64,000 nt of DNA from Kineococcus xinjiangensis (GCF_002934625.1 NZ_PTJD01000007.1:124001-188000); one strand, 5' to 3'. Positions 1 to 8,937 are shown, numbered from the stretch's first letter. A program made the numbers and translations. Notes: generated from the letters alone by a model not told the origin.

Positions 1-1886
1 TCCAGCCCGGCCACCAGACGACCCCACAGCCACCCCGTCAGGACGCCGTGGGAGCTGAACAGGGCGGTGGCCAGGAAGCCCACCGCGCCCAGCAGGCCCC
101 ACTGCGGGTGCGCCGCCAGCAACCGCAGCACCGACCGGGCCAGCGAGGGGCGCAGCGGCTGCGCGCTGCTGCGCTCCCGGCGGCGGACCGAGCGCACCAG
201 CACCGCGGCCCCCGGAACCTCGCCCCGGCCCGCCGGCCCCTGCGCCGGCTCCCCGCCGACCCCGTCCAGCCCCTCGACCCCGTCCAGCGACGCGTCGGGG
301 CCCGCCGCCCGCAGCAGGTCGCGGAACGGCCCGGGCTGCGACGCCACCTGCGCGCGCGGACCGTGCTGCACCAGCCGGCCGCCGTCCAGCACCGCCACCG
401 CGTCGCAGCGCCTGGTGGTGGACAGCCGGTGGGCGATGACCAGACCCGTGCGACCGGCCAGCAGCCGCTGCGCCGCCCGCGTCACCCGCTGCTCCGTCTG
501 CGGGTCCATCCGCGCCGTCGCCTCGTCCAGCACCACCACCGCCACGTCCCGCACCAGCAGCCGGGCGAAGGCCACCAGCTGCTCCTCCCCGGCCGACAGC
601 GTCGTGCCGCCCACCCCGAGGCGGGTGTCCAGGCCCGCGGGCAGCGACGCCGCCCAGGAGCCCAGCCCCAGGGCGTCCAGCGCGCGCTCCACCTGCGCGC
701 GCGGCACGTCGGCGAAGAGGGTGATGTTCTCCGCCAGCGTCGCCGACAGCAGCTCGGTGCGCTGGGTCACCACGCCCACCGCCCGGCGCAGGTCCTCCAG
801 GGCCACGCCCGTCACGTCCCGCCCCGCAAGCAGCACCGTCCCCGGCGGCGGCTGCACGGCGCGGGAGAGGAAGCGCACCAGCGTCGACTTGCCCGCACCG
901 GACCGGCCCACCAGCGCGCACGTCGTCCCGGCGGGCAGCGGCTCCCCGGCGGTGTCCTCCCGCTCCGCGCCCAGCAGCTGCCGCACCCGTGCCAGCGCCC
1001 CCAGCCCCGACTGCAGCTCCGGCAGCCGGTGCGTCACCCCCGAGAGCTGGCCGATGAAGGAACTCGCCAGCAGCCACAGCACCAGCAGCTCCTCCAGGCG
1101 CAGGCCGCCCGCCCCCACCAGCCACACCCCCGCCAGCACCAGGCCCGCCAGCAGGCCGTGCAGCACCAGGCCCGTGCGCAGGGCGACCACCGTGGACGCC
1201 GCGCAGGTGGCGCGGACCCGGTCCAGCACCCCGCGGGCCAGCTCCGCGTACTGGCGCACCACCAGCGGCTGCCCCAGCGAGGAGCGCACGTCGTCACGTC
1301 CGGCGACGGCCTCCTCCAGCTGCGCCGCGTGCCGGGACCAGGCCGCCTCCTCCGCCTCCTTGCGGGCGGCCACGGCGGGGGTGAGGGGCCGGGCCACCAG
1401 CAGGGCCGCGGCCGCGGCGAGCGGGAAGGCCACCCACGCCACCCACCACGTCAGCCCCGCCACCACCCAGGCCAGCACCGCCCGCAGCAGCGCCCTCGCC
1501 AGCTCCCACCCGGCCCCGCGCGCCAGGTTCGCCACCTGCGCGGGATCGTCGTCCACGCGGTCGAGGACCTCTCCGACGGCCTGCTCGTGGAGCACGCTGA
1601 GCGGCTGGTGCACGGCGGCGTCGAGCAGGTCCGCGCGCAGGGCCCGCTCCGCGCGGCCCACCACACCCGCCAGCACGGCGCGGCCGGCGGTGTCGGCCAG
1701 GGCGGCGCCCACGAGCAGCGCGGCCAGCACTCCCACCGGCGCCCAGCCCGGTCCCGTGGCCAGCCGGCCGGCGACGACGGCCCCCGCCGTCTCCGCCGCC
1801 GCCGCGGCCACCGCCAGCACCGCCACGGCGGCGGCCCCGCGGTTCCGCAGCCGACGCCGGCCAGGCAACCCCGCCCGCGCTCGCAC
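1..1886 (-). CDS. Fused ABC transporter, ATP-binding/permease protein (partial, N-terminal part)
   Basis: About 628 codons are present and the gene runs off the left edge. Reading the minus strand, a first transmembrane domain (about residues 15-300) is followed by an ATPase domain with Walker A GRSGAGKST (K codon near 890), signature LSAGE (in place of LSGGQ), Walker B VVVLDEAT and an H-loop IAHR. After a linker, new hydrophobic sequence begins (near residue 590), so this is the TMD-NBD-TMD(-NBD) single-chain exporter type common in actinobacteria, acting in the membrane as an ATP-driven exporter. Substrate unknown. The GTG start at 1886 is chosen for the GGAGGAG just upstream; a GTG at 1940 is an alternative. 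The second half and stop lie outside the window. Confidence 0.85.
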   Translation of the reverse strand, partial: MRARAGLPGRRRLRNRGAAAVAVLAVAAAAAETAGAVVAGRLATGPGWAPVGVLAALLVGAALADTAGRAVLAGVVGRAERALRADLLDAAVHQPLSVLHEQAVGEVLDRVDDDPAQVANLARGAGWELARALLRAVLAWVVAGLTWWVAWVAFPLAAAAALLVARPLTPAVAARKEAEEAAWSRHAAQLEEAVAGRDDVRSSLGQPLVVRQYAELARGVLDRVRATCAASTVVALRTGLVLHGLLAGLVLAGVWLVGAGGLRLEELLVLWLLASSFIGQLSGVTHRLPELQSGLGALARVRQLLGAEREDTAGEPLPAGTTCALVGRSGAGKSTLVRFLSRAVQPPPGTVLLAGRDVTGVALEDLRRAVGVVTQRTELLSATLAENITLFADVPRAQVERALDALGLGSWAASLPAGLDTRLGVGGTTLSAGEEQLVAFARLLVRDVAVVVLDEATARMDPQTEQRVTRAAQRLLAGRTGLVIAHRLSTTRRCDAVAVLDGGRLVQHGPRAQVASQPGPFRDLLRAAGPDASLDGVEGLDGVGGEPAQGPAGRGEVPGAAVLVRSVRRRERSSAQPLRPSLARSVLRLLAAHPQWGLLGAVGFLATALFSSHGVLTGWLWGRLVAGL

Positions 1887-2206
1887 GTCTCCTCCAGCGG
1901 AGTCGCGCAGCGGGCACCTCCCGCTCGCCTCCCCGGGCACGCTAGCCAGCGCGGTGCCCGCGGCGCCTTCGAGTTTCCGCTCCGCCCGCACCCGCCCGTC
2001 CACGCGGACGCGGCACCGGCAGGGCTCCGACAGGGCTCCGGCGGGGCTCCCGCAGGGCACCGGCAGGGCTCCGACAGCCCGCCGTCGCGGCGTCGGCGGG
2101 CCGCCGGTCGAGCGCCTCCCGATGGCCGCCGACCCGCCGCCGTGCGAACCTGCCACTGCCCGCGGTGATCCGCGCCGGGGCGGAGGAGCGCAGGAGGAAG
2201 CCGCAC
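1887..2206. other. Divergent intergenic region
   Basis: A 320-bp gap separates the ABC transporter (minus) from the lipid kinase (plus). It holds an 11-bp tandem repeat (separate entry) and the AGGAGG ribosome binding site at 2192-2197. I saw no convincing gene in it; the open frames here have shadow-like composition. Confidence 0.6.
2016..2077. repeat. 11-bp tandem repeat, about 5.6 copies
   Basis: The unit CCGGCAGGGCT starts at 2016, 2027, 2038, 2049, 2060 and (partial) 2071, with one or two mismatches per copy. The 11-bp period is close to one helical turn. It lies in the gap between divergent genes. Confidence 0.85.
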
Positions 2207-3091
2207 GTGAGCACGAACTTCGGCCGCGTCGTGATCGTGTTCAACCCGAACAGCACCGGCGACGGCCCGGGCAACGCCCGCGAGCTGTGCGAGCAGCTCA
2301 GCGAGCGGCTGCCGGGCACCGCGGTCGAGCTGTCGGAGACGCAGCACGCCGGGCACGCCGAGCAGCTCGCGGAGGAGGCGATCGCCCAGAACCCCGCGAC
2401 GCTGGTGGTCTCCGCCAGTGGTGACGGCGGCTACCACGAGGTCGTCAACGGCGTGATGCGCGCCCGCCGCCGCTCGCCGGGAGCCGGGGTGGCGGCCGTG
2501 CTGGCCTCCGGCAACGCCAACGACCACGCCAACGCGGTGCAGCACCGCCCCCTCGTCGACGCCGTCGTGGCCGGCGCGGTGTCCCCGATGGACCTGCTGG
2601 AGGTGAGCACGCCCGGCAAGGAGCCCCGCTACGCGCACTCCTACGTCGGCCTCGGCATCACCCCCGTCGCCGCCGCCGAGCTCAACCAGCACGACCTCGA
2701 CGCGGTGAAGGAGACGCTGCTGGTGGTGCGCAGCTTCTGGCGCTACCGGCCCCTGTCGATCACCCACGACGGAAACCGCATCAAGCTCGACAGCCTCGTG
2801 TTCGCCAACATCGGCCGGATGGCGAAGTACGCGACCCTCGCCGAGGACTCCTCCACCACCGACGGCCGCTACGAGAGCCTGCTCATCCGCCACCGCAACA
2901 AGCTGAAGCTGCTCGCGAGCTTCCTGCGGGTGGTCTCCGGCAAGCATGAGTTCATCACCCGCTCCGAGCCGTACGTCTTCACGACCGAGACGCCGATGCC
3001 GCTGCAGATGGACGGCGAGGTCCACGAGTTCGACGCGGGCGCCGAGGTCACCGTCCGCTGCGTGCGCGGCGCGCTGGACATCGTGCGCTGA
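2207..3091 (+). CDS. Diacylglycerol kinase family lipid kinase
   Basis: This 294-residue protein has the DAGK/LCB5 catalytic fold: an N-terminal VVIVFNPNS strand, the nucleotide-binding loop SGDGGYHEVVNG (canonical GGDGTxNEVxNG) near residue 75, and GNANDHA in place of the usual GTGNDFA. Members phosphorylate diacylglycerol or related lipids with ATP at the membrane. Length fits the family. The GTG at 2207 is chosen because a perfect AGGAGG lies 9 nt upstream; the frame is open to an earlier GTG at 2165 without a ribosome binding site. The altered loop residues make the lipid substrate uncertain. The gene stands alone. Confidence 0.85.
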   Translation: MSTNFGRVVIVFNPNSTGDGPGNARELCEQLSERLPGTAVELSETQHAGHAEQLAEEAIAQNPATLVVSASGDGGYHEVVNGVMRARRRSPGAGVAAVLASGNANDHANAVQHRPLVDAVVAGAVSPMDLLEVSTPGKEPRYAHSYVGLGITPVAAAELNQHDLDAVKETLLVVRSFWRYRPLSITHDGNRIKLDSLVFANIGRMAKYATLAEDSSTTDGRYESLLIRHRNKLKLLASFLRVVSGKHEFITRSEPYVFTTETPMPLQMDGEVHEFDAGAEVTVRCVRGALDIVR

Positions 3092-3161
3092 GCGCGGCGC
3101 TCCGCTGCGGCCGTCCCGGGGAGCCCGCGCGGTGGCGACCCCGGCGGCCCGGCGGGGGCCG

Positions 3162-3782
3162 TCAGGACAGCGGTGAGTGCAGGCCCAGGCGGCGCAGCTC
3201 CAGCGCCGCCAGCGCACACACCACCTGCGGGTCCCCGGCCCGCCACCCGGCCAGCGGGTCGGCCCCCACCCGGGCCAGCGCCTCCGGTGGGCTGCCCACC
3301 AGCGCCCGCAGCGCCAGCAGCTCGGCGCCGCCACGGCGCGCCAGCGCCTCCGCCGCCGCGGCCCGGCGCGCGTAGCGCAGGCGACGCGGAACCCGCAGCG
3401 CCAGCGCCAGCACGGACGGGACGAGGGCGACGGCCAGCGCGCTGAGCAGGGCGACGTCCGCGACGAGCTCGGCCTGCTGCTGACCTGCCGCCGCCACCGA
3501 GTCGGCGCGCGAGGCTGCTCCCGAGAGCGCGCCTTCCAGCTCCCGGCCCGCCAGGGGGATCCTGCCGACCGTGCCCGCGGCGTCGCGCAGCTGGTCGGCG
3601 AGACCACCCGCGCCCTCGGCGACGTGCAGGGCCGGTTCGGCCAGGGAGGACACGACCCGGTGGGCCAGCACGCCCGCCCAGCAGGAGGCCAGCACCCACA
3701 GCAGGCAGCAGGCGTCGCCGAGCAGTTGCCGGGCGCGCATCCCCGGCAGGTCCGCGTAGGGCTTGAGGTCCACGCCCGCCAC
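3162..3782 (-). CDS. Hypothetical membrane protein
   Basis: A protein of 206 residues that I do not recognise. It has a hydrophobic segment near residues 22-45 (LLWVLASCWAGVLAH), an amphipathic Ala/Gly/Leu-rich stretch that may form helices outside the membrane, a second hydrophobic segment near 108-128, then a basic stretch (RVPRRLRYARR) and a leucine-rich tail. This suggests two membrane spans around an extracytoplasmic loop. The start is a GTG with no clear Shine-Dalgarno sequence; another GTG four codons in is possible. It is divergent from the heme oxygenase gene. Confidence 0.6.
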   Translation of the reverse strand: MAGVDLKPYADLPGMRARQLLGDACCLLWVLASCWAGVLAHRVVSSLAEPALHVAEGAGGLADQLRDAAGTVGRIPLAGRELEGALSGAASRADSVAAAGQQQAELVADVALLSALAVALVPSVLALALRVPRRLRYARRAAAAEALARRGGAELLALRALVGSPPEALARVGADPLAGWRAGDPQVVCALAALELRRLGLHSPLS

Positions 3783-3886
3783 TGTGCCCGCCGCCGCCGC
3801 CCGCGCGCACGGGGCCCCCTCCCGCGCGCCGGTGCGGTGCGGCCGGAGCGCCTGCGGGCGGAGCGCACCGAGCGCCGCGCGGGCTG

Positions 3887-4531
3887 ATGGGGAAGAGTGG
3901 AACAGTGCAGTCCACGTCCCACCGCACCCCCTCGCCCCGGACCGGCCAGAGCCCGCGTTCGCCGCTGACGGCGGTGCGCTCGGCCACTTCCGAGGCGCAC
4001 CGGAGGCTGGAGGAACGCCTCGGCGTGCTGTCCGCCGGGTGGGGCGCAGCGGTGCACCGAATGTGGCTGATGCGGCTGCTGGGCGTGCAGGAGCCCCTGG
4101 AGGCGGCGCTGGCCGCGTGGGCCGGGCACGACCTGGCCCTGCCGGACCCCGCCGCGCGGCGCCGCGCCGACCTGGTCGCCGCCGACCTGATCGCCCTGGG
4201 GGCGACGCCCGCGGACGTGGCGGCGCTGCCGCGCTGCGAGCCGGTGACCCCGCTGCGCTCGCGGGCGCAGGCGCTCGGCGTCTGCTACGTGCTGGACGGC
4301 TCGACGCTGGGCGGCAAGGTGATCCGCGACGTCGCGGTGCGCTCCGGCGTCCCGGCGCAGGCGTGCACCTCGCTGACGGGCCTGCCGGGAGCGGGGGCCC
4401 GCTGGCGGGAGACGATGCGCGCCGTCGACGCCCTGCCCGCCGGGGCCGCAGCGGAGGCCGCCGCCGCCGCGCTGGCCACGTTCGAGCTGTTCGAGCAGTG
4501 GGTCGCCCCGGCCGTGGAGGCCGCCCGATGA
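3887..4531 (+). CDS. Biliverdin-producing heme oxygenase
   Basis: The 214-residue protein matches the short bacterial BphO-type heme oxygenases: the proximal-histidine region TSEAHRRLE near residue 35 and the distal-helix motif LGVCYVLDGSTLGGKVI near residue 127. It would cleave heme to biliverdin, CO and iron, supplying the bilin chromophore. Its stop overlaps the start of the downstream bacteriophytochrome gene by ATGA, so the two are translationally coupled and chromophore and apoprotein are made together. The ATG at 3887 is used; a GTG at 3905 is possible. It was assigned by motif and context, without alignment. Confidence 0.85.
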   Translation: MGKSGTVQSTSHRTPSPRTGQSPRSPLTAVRSATSEAHRRLEERLGVLSAGWGAAVHRMWLMRLLGVQEPLEAALAAWAGHDLALPDPAARRRADLVAADLIALGATPADVAALPRCEPVTPLRSRAQALGVCYVLDGSTLGGKVIRDVAVRSGVPAQACTSLTGLPGAGARWRETMRAVDALPAGAAAEAAAAALATFELFEQWVAPAVEAAR

Positions 4532-6867
4532 GCCCCGGAGCGTCGGCGCCCCGGCCGGTGGGCCGCGCCGAGGCGTCGCCCCTCCTCGCCTCCCCGGGAG
4601 CGCCGGGGGAGGCGCCCGCCTACGTGCCCGCCTACGGGCAGGTGGACCTGACGAACTGCGACCGCGAGCCCATCCACGTCCCCGGGGCCGTCCAACCCCA
4701 CGGGGTGCTGCTGGCCGTCGACCCCGCCGGCGGCGACGTCGTCGTCGCCTCCGCGAGCGCCACGGCGCTGCTCGGCGTGCGGCCCGAGGAGCTGCTCGGG
4801 CGGCCCCTCGCCGAGGTGCTGGGCCGCGAGGCCGCCGAGGTGGTCCTGGCCGCCTCCGTGCGGGCCATGACCGCCGAGCCGCTGCGCACCCGGCTGCTGG
4901 GTCCCGCGGGGGAGCTCGCCGGTCGGGAGGTCGACGTCATCGCCCACCCCAGCGGTGGTCGGCTCGTCGTCGAGGTCGAGCCCGTGGCCCCGGGCACCGG
5001 CCACGCCGTCTCCTACCGCGCGACCCGCGCCGCGATGGCCCGGCTCACGATGAGCGCGGGCGTGGGCGAGCTGTGCCGGGGCCTCGCCGCGGAGGTGCGC
5101 GCCCTCACCGGGTTCGACCGGGTGATGGTCTACCGCTTCGACGCGGAGTGGAACGGGGAGGTCGTCGCCGAGGAGCGCCGCAACGACCTCAACTCCTTCC
5201 TCGGCCTGCACTACCCCTCCACCGACATCCCCGTGCAGGCCAGGCGCCTGTACGAGGTGAACTGGACGCGGCTGATCGTCGACGTCGGCTACGTCCCCTC
5301 GCCGCTGGTGCCGGGCGTCGACCCGGCCACGGACGCGCCCCTGGACCTGTCGCACTCGGTGCTGCGCTCCGTCTCGCCCATCCACGTGGAGTACCTGCGC
5401 AACATGGGGGTCACGGCCTCCATGTCGGTGTCCCTGATGCACGACGGCCGGCTGTGGGGGCTCATCGCCTGCCACCACTACTCCGGCCCGCACCGGCCCA
5501 CCTACGACGCGCGCTCCGCGGCGGAGTTCCTCGGTCAGGTGGCCTCGCAGCTCATCGCCGACCGGGAGGGCGCTGAGGAGCGCGAGGCGGCCCTCGCGGC
5601 GCACGACCTGCTGAGCGCGCTGATGTCGGACGTCGCGGGCAGCGGGCGGCCGCCGGGGGAGTCGTTGCTCGCCGATCCGCGGCTGCTGCAGCTCGTCGGG
5701 GCGCGCGGCGCCGCCCTGTGGAACGGCGAGGTGCTGCGGACGGCGGGGCGGGTTCCCGACGCCGAGGCCCTGCACGCCCTCGCCGCGGTCCTCGCGCGCA
5801 CGGACGGCGCTCCCACGTTCACCGACCACGTCGCCTCGCTGCTGCCGCAGGGCGCCGCCCACGCCGCGACGGCCGCGGGCGCGCTGCGCATCGGCCTCGG
5901 GCGGCAGTGGTGGCTGCTGTGGCTGCGCCCGGAGCAGGTGGAGGTCGTCGACTGGGGCGGCGACCCGCACAACAAGGCGCTCGCCGCCGCGGAGGGCCCC
6001 GGGGTGCGCCTGAGCCCGCGCAAGTCGTTCGACAAGTGGCGTGAGGTGGTGCGCGGGCGCAGCCTGCCCTGGAACCGCTGGCAGGCGCAGACGGCCGAGC
6101 GGCTGGGCAACCAGTTCAACAGCCTCCTCGTCGGTCGGGTCCGCGAGCAGATCACGCTGGCGGAGTCCCTGCAGCGCGCGGTGGTCCCCGACGCCTCGCC
6201 GCAGCTGGCGGGCCTCGACGTCGCCGCCCGCTACGAGCCCGCCCAGGGCAGCCAGCTCGGCGGCGACTGGTGGGACGCGGTGGAGCTGTCGGGCGGCCGG
6301 GTCGCCTTCGTCGTCGGCGACGTCGCCGGGCACGGGGTGCAGGCGGCCACCGCGATGGCGCAGCTGCGCACCGCCCTGCGCGTCTACCTCCTCGACGGCC
6401 ACCCGGCGGGGCAGTGCCTGGACCGCCTCGACCGCCTGGTGGCCACCCAGTTCGGCGAGGACATGGCCACCGCCGTCGTCGCCGTCGTCGACGCCGCCAC
6501 CGGCCGCGTGGAGCTCGCCAACGCCGGGCACACCCCGCCGCTGATGCTGCACGCGGGTGGCGCCGACCTGCTGCTCGCCCCGCCGCGGCCGCTGCTGGGC
6601 GTGGGTACCGGCACGGCGACGTCCCTGACCCTGGACCTGCCCACCGGGGCGCTGCTGCTGCTCTACAGCGACGGGCTCGTGGAGCGGCGGGCGCAGCCGC
6701 TGGACGCGTCCCTGGAACTGCTGCGCTCGCGGGTGCAGTCCGAGCCCCCGGCGCCCGGGCAGCCGCTGCGCGCGTGGGTGGAGGGGCTGGTGCGGACGGT
6801 GCCGGGCCCCGCCGACGACGACTCCACGGTGCTGGCGGTGCGCCGCCGCGGGCACGACGCCGGCTGA
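4528..6867 (+). CDS. Bacteriophytochrome with SpoIIE-type PP2C phosphatase output
   Basis: This 779-residue photoreceptor has, in order: a PAS domain led by Cys44 in NCDREPIHVPGAVQPHG, the usual bilin-attachment position of bacteriophytochromes; a GAF domain with PSTDIP (near residue 232) and GLIACHHY; a PHY domain with the tongue motif PRKSF (near residue 500); then a SpoIIE/PP2C phosphatase domain with GGDWWD, GDVAGHG and the late metal-binding DDDST. There is no histidine kinase domain, so red/far-red light would control serine/threonine dephosphorylation, probably of an anti-sigma-factor antagonist. No such antagonist or kinase gene lies nearby, so the target is unknown. The ATG overlaps the heme oxygenase stop. 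Confidence 0.9.
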   Translation: MSPGASAPRPVGRAEASPLLASPGAPGEAPAYVPAYGQVDLTNCDREPIHVPGAVQPHGVLLAVDPAGGDVVVASASATALLGVRPEELLGRPLAEVLGREAAEVVLAASVRAMTAEPLRTRLLGPAGELAGREVDVIAHPSGGRLVVEVEPVAPGTGHAVSYRATRAAMARLTMSAGVGELCRGLAAEVRALTGFDRVMVYRFDAEWNGEVVAEERRNDLNSFLGLHYPSTDIPVQARRLYEVNWTRLIVDVGYVPSPLVPGVDPATDAPLDLSHSVLRSVSPIHVEYLRNMGVTASMSVSLMHDGRLWGLIACHHYSGPHRPTYDARSAAEFLGQVASQLIADREGAEEREAALAAHDLLSALMSDVAGSGRPPGESLLADPRLLQLVGARGAALWNGEVLRTAGRVPDAEALHALAAVLARTDGAPTFTDHVASLLPQGAAHAATAAGALRIGLGRQWWLLWLRPEQVEVVDWGGDPHNKALAAAEGPGVRLSPRKSFDKWREVVRGRSLPWNRWQAQTAERLGNQFNSLLVGRVREQITLAESLQRAVVPDASPQLAGLDVAARYEPAQGSQLGGDWWDAVELSGGRVAFVVGDVAGHGVQAATAMAQLRTALRVYLLDGHPAGQCLDRLDRLVATQFGEDMATAVVAVVDAATGRVELANAGHTPPLMLHAGGADLLLAPPRPLLGVGTGTATSLTLDLPTGALLLLYSDGLVERRAQPLDASLELLRSRVQSEPPAPGQPLRAWVEGLVRTVPGPADDDSTVLAVRRRGHDAG

Positions 6868-6887
6868 ACGCAGCGCCGCGCCCGCGG

Positions 6888-6904
6888 GGCGCCCGCGGGG
6901 CGCC
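6888..6904. terminator. Hairpin between convergent genes
   Basis: GGCGCCC (6888-6894) and GGGCGCC (6898-6904) form a perfect 7-bp stem with a 3-nt loop between the stops of the phytochrome gene and the convergent phospholipase gene. It has no T-run. Confidence 0.45.
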
Positions 6905-6926
6905 GGCCCGGGCCGCAACCTCGGGA

Positions 6927-8117
6927 TCAGGGCTCCGGCACCGCCAGGGCGCAGCGGCGCGGCGCGGTCACCGGGTTGCAGCGCGCCACCGCCCCACCGG
7001 GCAGCTGGGCGACGTAGTCGCTGCCGTAGCGGGCGGCCATCCCGGCGGCCGGGAAGTCGGTGCTCACCACGTGGGCACCGCTCGCGAAGGCCGCCTCCCG
7101 CTGCGTCGTGTCGCCGGTGAGGACCGTGCGCAGCGGCACGTCCGCGCGGGTGCGCACCAGGTAGCCCTGCCGGACCGGCGCGGCGATCTCCGCCCCGTCG
7201 GCCGCGGGGTCGTTGCGCCGGAGGAAGGCGGTGTCGGGGGCACCGGGCTCGCCGTTGGTGAACATCACCCGGCCCTGCAGGCTCGGCCGCCCCGCCCGGT
7301 AGGCGTCCCGCACGGGGCCGGGCTCGCTGTCGAGGAGGAACAGCACCTGCCCGCGGGCCTCGGCCACCCGCGGCCACCGGCCGGCGAGCACGGACTCGTT
7401 CAGCGTCCTGCCGGGCCGGCGCACGTCGTCCGGGGTGATCATGTCCTCCTCCCCGAAGACGGAGCGGATCTCCGCGTCGAGCGCGTCGAGCCGTGCGGCG
7501 TCCCACGGCGGGGACTGCACGCCGCCGAAGGCCTCCACCGCGTCGTCGGACTCCTTCAGCTCCAGCAGGATCGGCAGCGGGACGTGGCCCGGGTTCGCCT
7601 CGGACCAGGCCTCCACCTCCCGCAGGCACCGGAGCAGCGTCACGCAGGTGGTGCCGTAGTCGAAGTCGGCGATGTGCAGGACCTTCGTGCCCGGCTGCGA
7701 CCACGCGGGGTCCGCCAGCGGCCCCTTGCCTGCCACCTTTCGCAGCAGCGGGTGCCGGTACAGCCCGCCGGCGGGATCGGGGAACAGGTCCAGTTCCAGG
7801 CTCCGCACGGCCTGCTGCTCCAGCTGCACGGGGATGTCGGCGTGGGAGTAGAACAGGTCCCGCGCCTCGGGGCGGAAGTGCACCTGCAGGGCCTGCTCGT
7901 CGCGGGGGAGTTCCCGGTGGTAGCTGTTGTGGCTGCCCACCACCTGCAGGTGGTGCAGGCGCAGGCCCTGGTCGCCGTGGCCCTCCGGAGCGGCGACCGC
8001 GCCCCGGTCGGTGGGGGAGGCGGTGGCGGGGGAGACGGCCAGCACGGCCCCGGCGAGGGCGGTGGCGGCGGCGGCGGCGGCGAGGCGGGCGCCGCGGGAA
8101 CGGGTGGAGGTGCTCAC
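6927..8117 (-). CDS. Secreted phosphatidylinositol-specific phospholipase C-like protein (calcium-dependent type)
   Basis: The 396-residue protein begins with a signal peptide (basic n-region, long Ala-rich core, cleavage near ATAS). The mature part has the X-domain start QVVGSHNSYH, whose His is the expected catalytic base, then LELDLFPD and, near residue 155, HIADFDYGTT, as in the Ca-PI-PLC group of actinobacteria. It would act outside the cell on phosphoinositides or related lipids. C-terminal GAHVVSTDFP also fits the barrel. The start is GTG with AAGGAA upstream. Single gene, convergent with the phytochrome gene. Confidence 0.8.
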   Translation of the reverse strand: MSTSTRSRGARLAAAAAATALAGAVLAVSPATASPTDRGAVAAPEGHGDQGLRLHHLQVVGSHNSYHRELPRDEQALQVHFRPEARDLFYSHADIPVQLEQQAVRSLELDLFPDPAGGLYRHPLLRKVAGKGPLADPAWSQPGTKVLHIADFDYGTTCVTLLRCLREVEAWSEANPGHVPLPILLELKESDDAVEAFGGVQSPPWDAARLDALDAEIRSVFGEEDMITPDDVRRPGRTLNESVLAGRWPRVAEARGQVLFLLDSEPGPVRDAYRAGRPSLQGRVMFTNGEPGAPDTAFLRRNDPAADGAEIAAPVRQGYLVRTRADVPLRTVLTGDTTQREAAFASGAHVVSTDFPAAGMAARYGSDYVAQLPGGAVARCNPVTAPRRCALAVPEP

Positions 8118-8225
8118 GGGGGTTCCTTCCGTCGGTGCGGCGCGGCCGCACGCCCGGCAGCACGCCGGTGTGCTGCCGTGTCCGCACCACGACGGGTGGG
8201 GCCCTCCGATGGTGCTGTTCCCGTC

Positions 8226-8768
8226 CTAGCAGCCCGCGAGCTCCGCGCGGTGGTCGTTGCGCAGATCGACGACGACCGGTTCCCCCGCGGGGACCTCGCC
8301 GGTGCCCGCGGGGGAACCGGCGGACACCAGGACGACCGGGCAGCCGCAGGCGGAGGCCAGTTCCCGGCGGACCTCCCCGGTGAGGAAGTCCGTGTCCTGG
8401 TCGCGCACCTCGCCGGGCAGCACGAGCATCGCGGCGCCCCGCGCCAGCGGCGTGATCTCGTGGCGCCGGGCCGCGCGCAGCAGCACCGCGGGAGAACCGG
8501 TCTCGCGACGGACCGGATCGGGCAGACCCGCCGCCCGCACCACCGCCGCCAGCGCCTCCTCCACCTGCTCGCGGCGCTCGGCGGGAGAGGGGAAACCACC
8601 CAGCGGGACCCCGCCCACGGCCGGCGGCCTGCGCGGGTACTCCCACACGGTCACCGCGACCAGGGGTGCGCCGCGCTCCTGCGCCTGCCCCCACGCCCAG
8701 CGCAGCGCCGCTGCGCAGTCGCTGGAGAAGTCGATGCCGACCAGCACCGGAGAACCCGACGGGGCCAC
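8226..8768 (-). CDS. Universal stress protein (UspA-like)
   Basis: The 180-residue protein has the Usp fold signature: VLVGIDFSSDCAAALRWAWG at the N-terminus (strand 1, helix 1) and a C-terminal CPVVLVS strand. The usual ATP-binding GxxGx9GS loop is not clear, so nucleotide binding is doubtful. The GTG start at 8768 follows GGGAGGAGG; the frame is open further upstream but that part is low-complexity. A role in stress response is inferred from the family. Confidence 0.75.
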   Translation of the reverse strand: MAPSGSPVLVGIDFSSDCAAALRWAWGQAQERGAPLVAVTVWEYPRRPPAVGGVPLGGFPSPAERREQVEEALAAVVRAAGLPDPVRRETGSPAVLLRAARRHEITPLARGAAMLVLPGEVRDQDTDFLTGEVRRELASACGCPVVLVSAGSPAGTGEVPAGEPVVVDLRNDHRAELAGC

Positions 8769-8880
8769 GGGGCCTCCTCCCTCGAGGCCGTCACCCCCTC
8801 GGGACGGCTCCACCTGCAGCATCCGGCACGGACGTGTCCAGCGGGTAACGCCCGGCTGTCCGGCGCGGTTCCCGCTGCCG

Positions 8881-8937
8881 CCCGCCCGCCCGCCCCGCAC
8901 GCCCGCCCCGCCCGCCCGCCCCGCACGCCCGCCCCGC
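8881..8937. repeat. 26-bp tandem duplication, C-rich
   Basis: A 26-bp unit of CCCG/CCCCG blocks with one GCAC is repeated exactly (8885-8910 and 8911-8936, with a 4-nt extension on the left), in the gap between the stress protein and the next membrane protein gene. Confidence 0.85.

Noticed and set aside
1942-2319. Small minus-strand gene in the intergenic region before the lipid kinase
   Set aside because: It overlaps the start and ribosome binding site of the lipid kinase gene and includes the 11-bp repeat; its composition is not protein-like.
1451-4129. Very long open frame on the minus strand covering the lipid kinase gene
   Set aside because: It runs antisense to the clear DAGK-type gene and has Arg/Ala/Gly/Pro-rich composition without motifs; long antisense frames are expected at this GC content.
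4285-8694. 1,469-codon frame opposite the phytochrome gene
   Set aside because: Antisense shadow of the phytochrome and PI-PLC region; low-complexity sequence with no domain.
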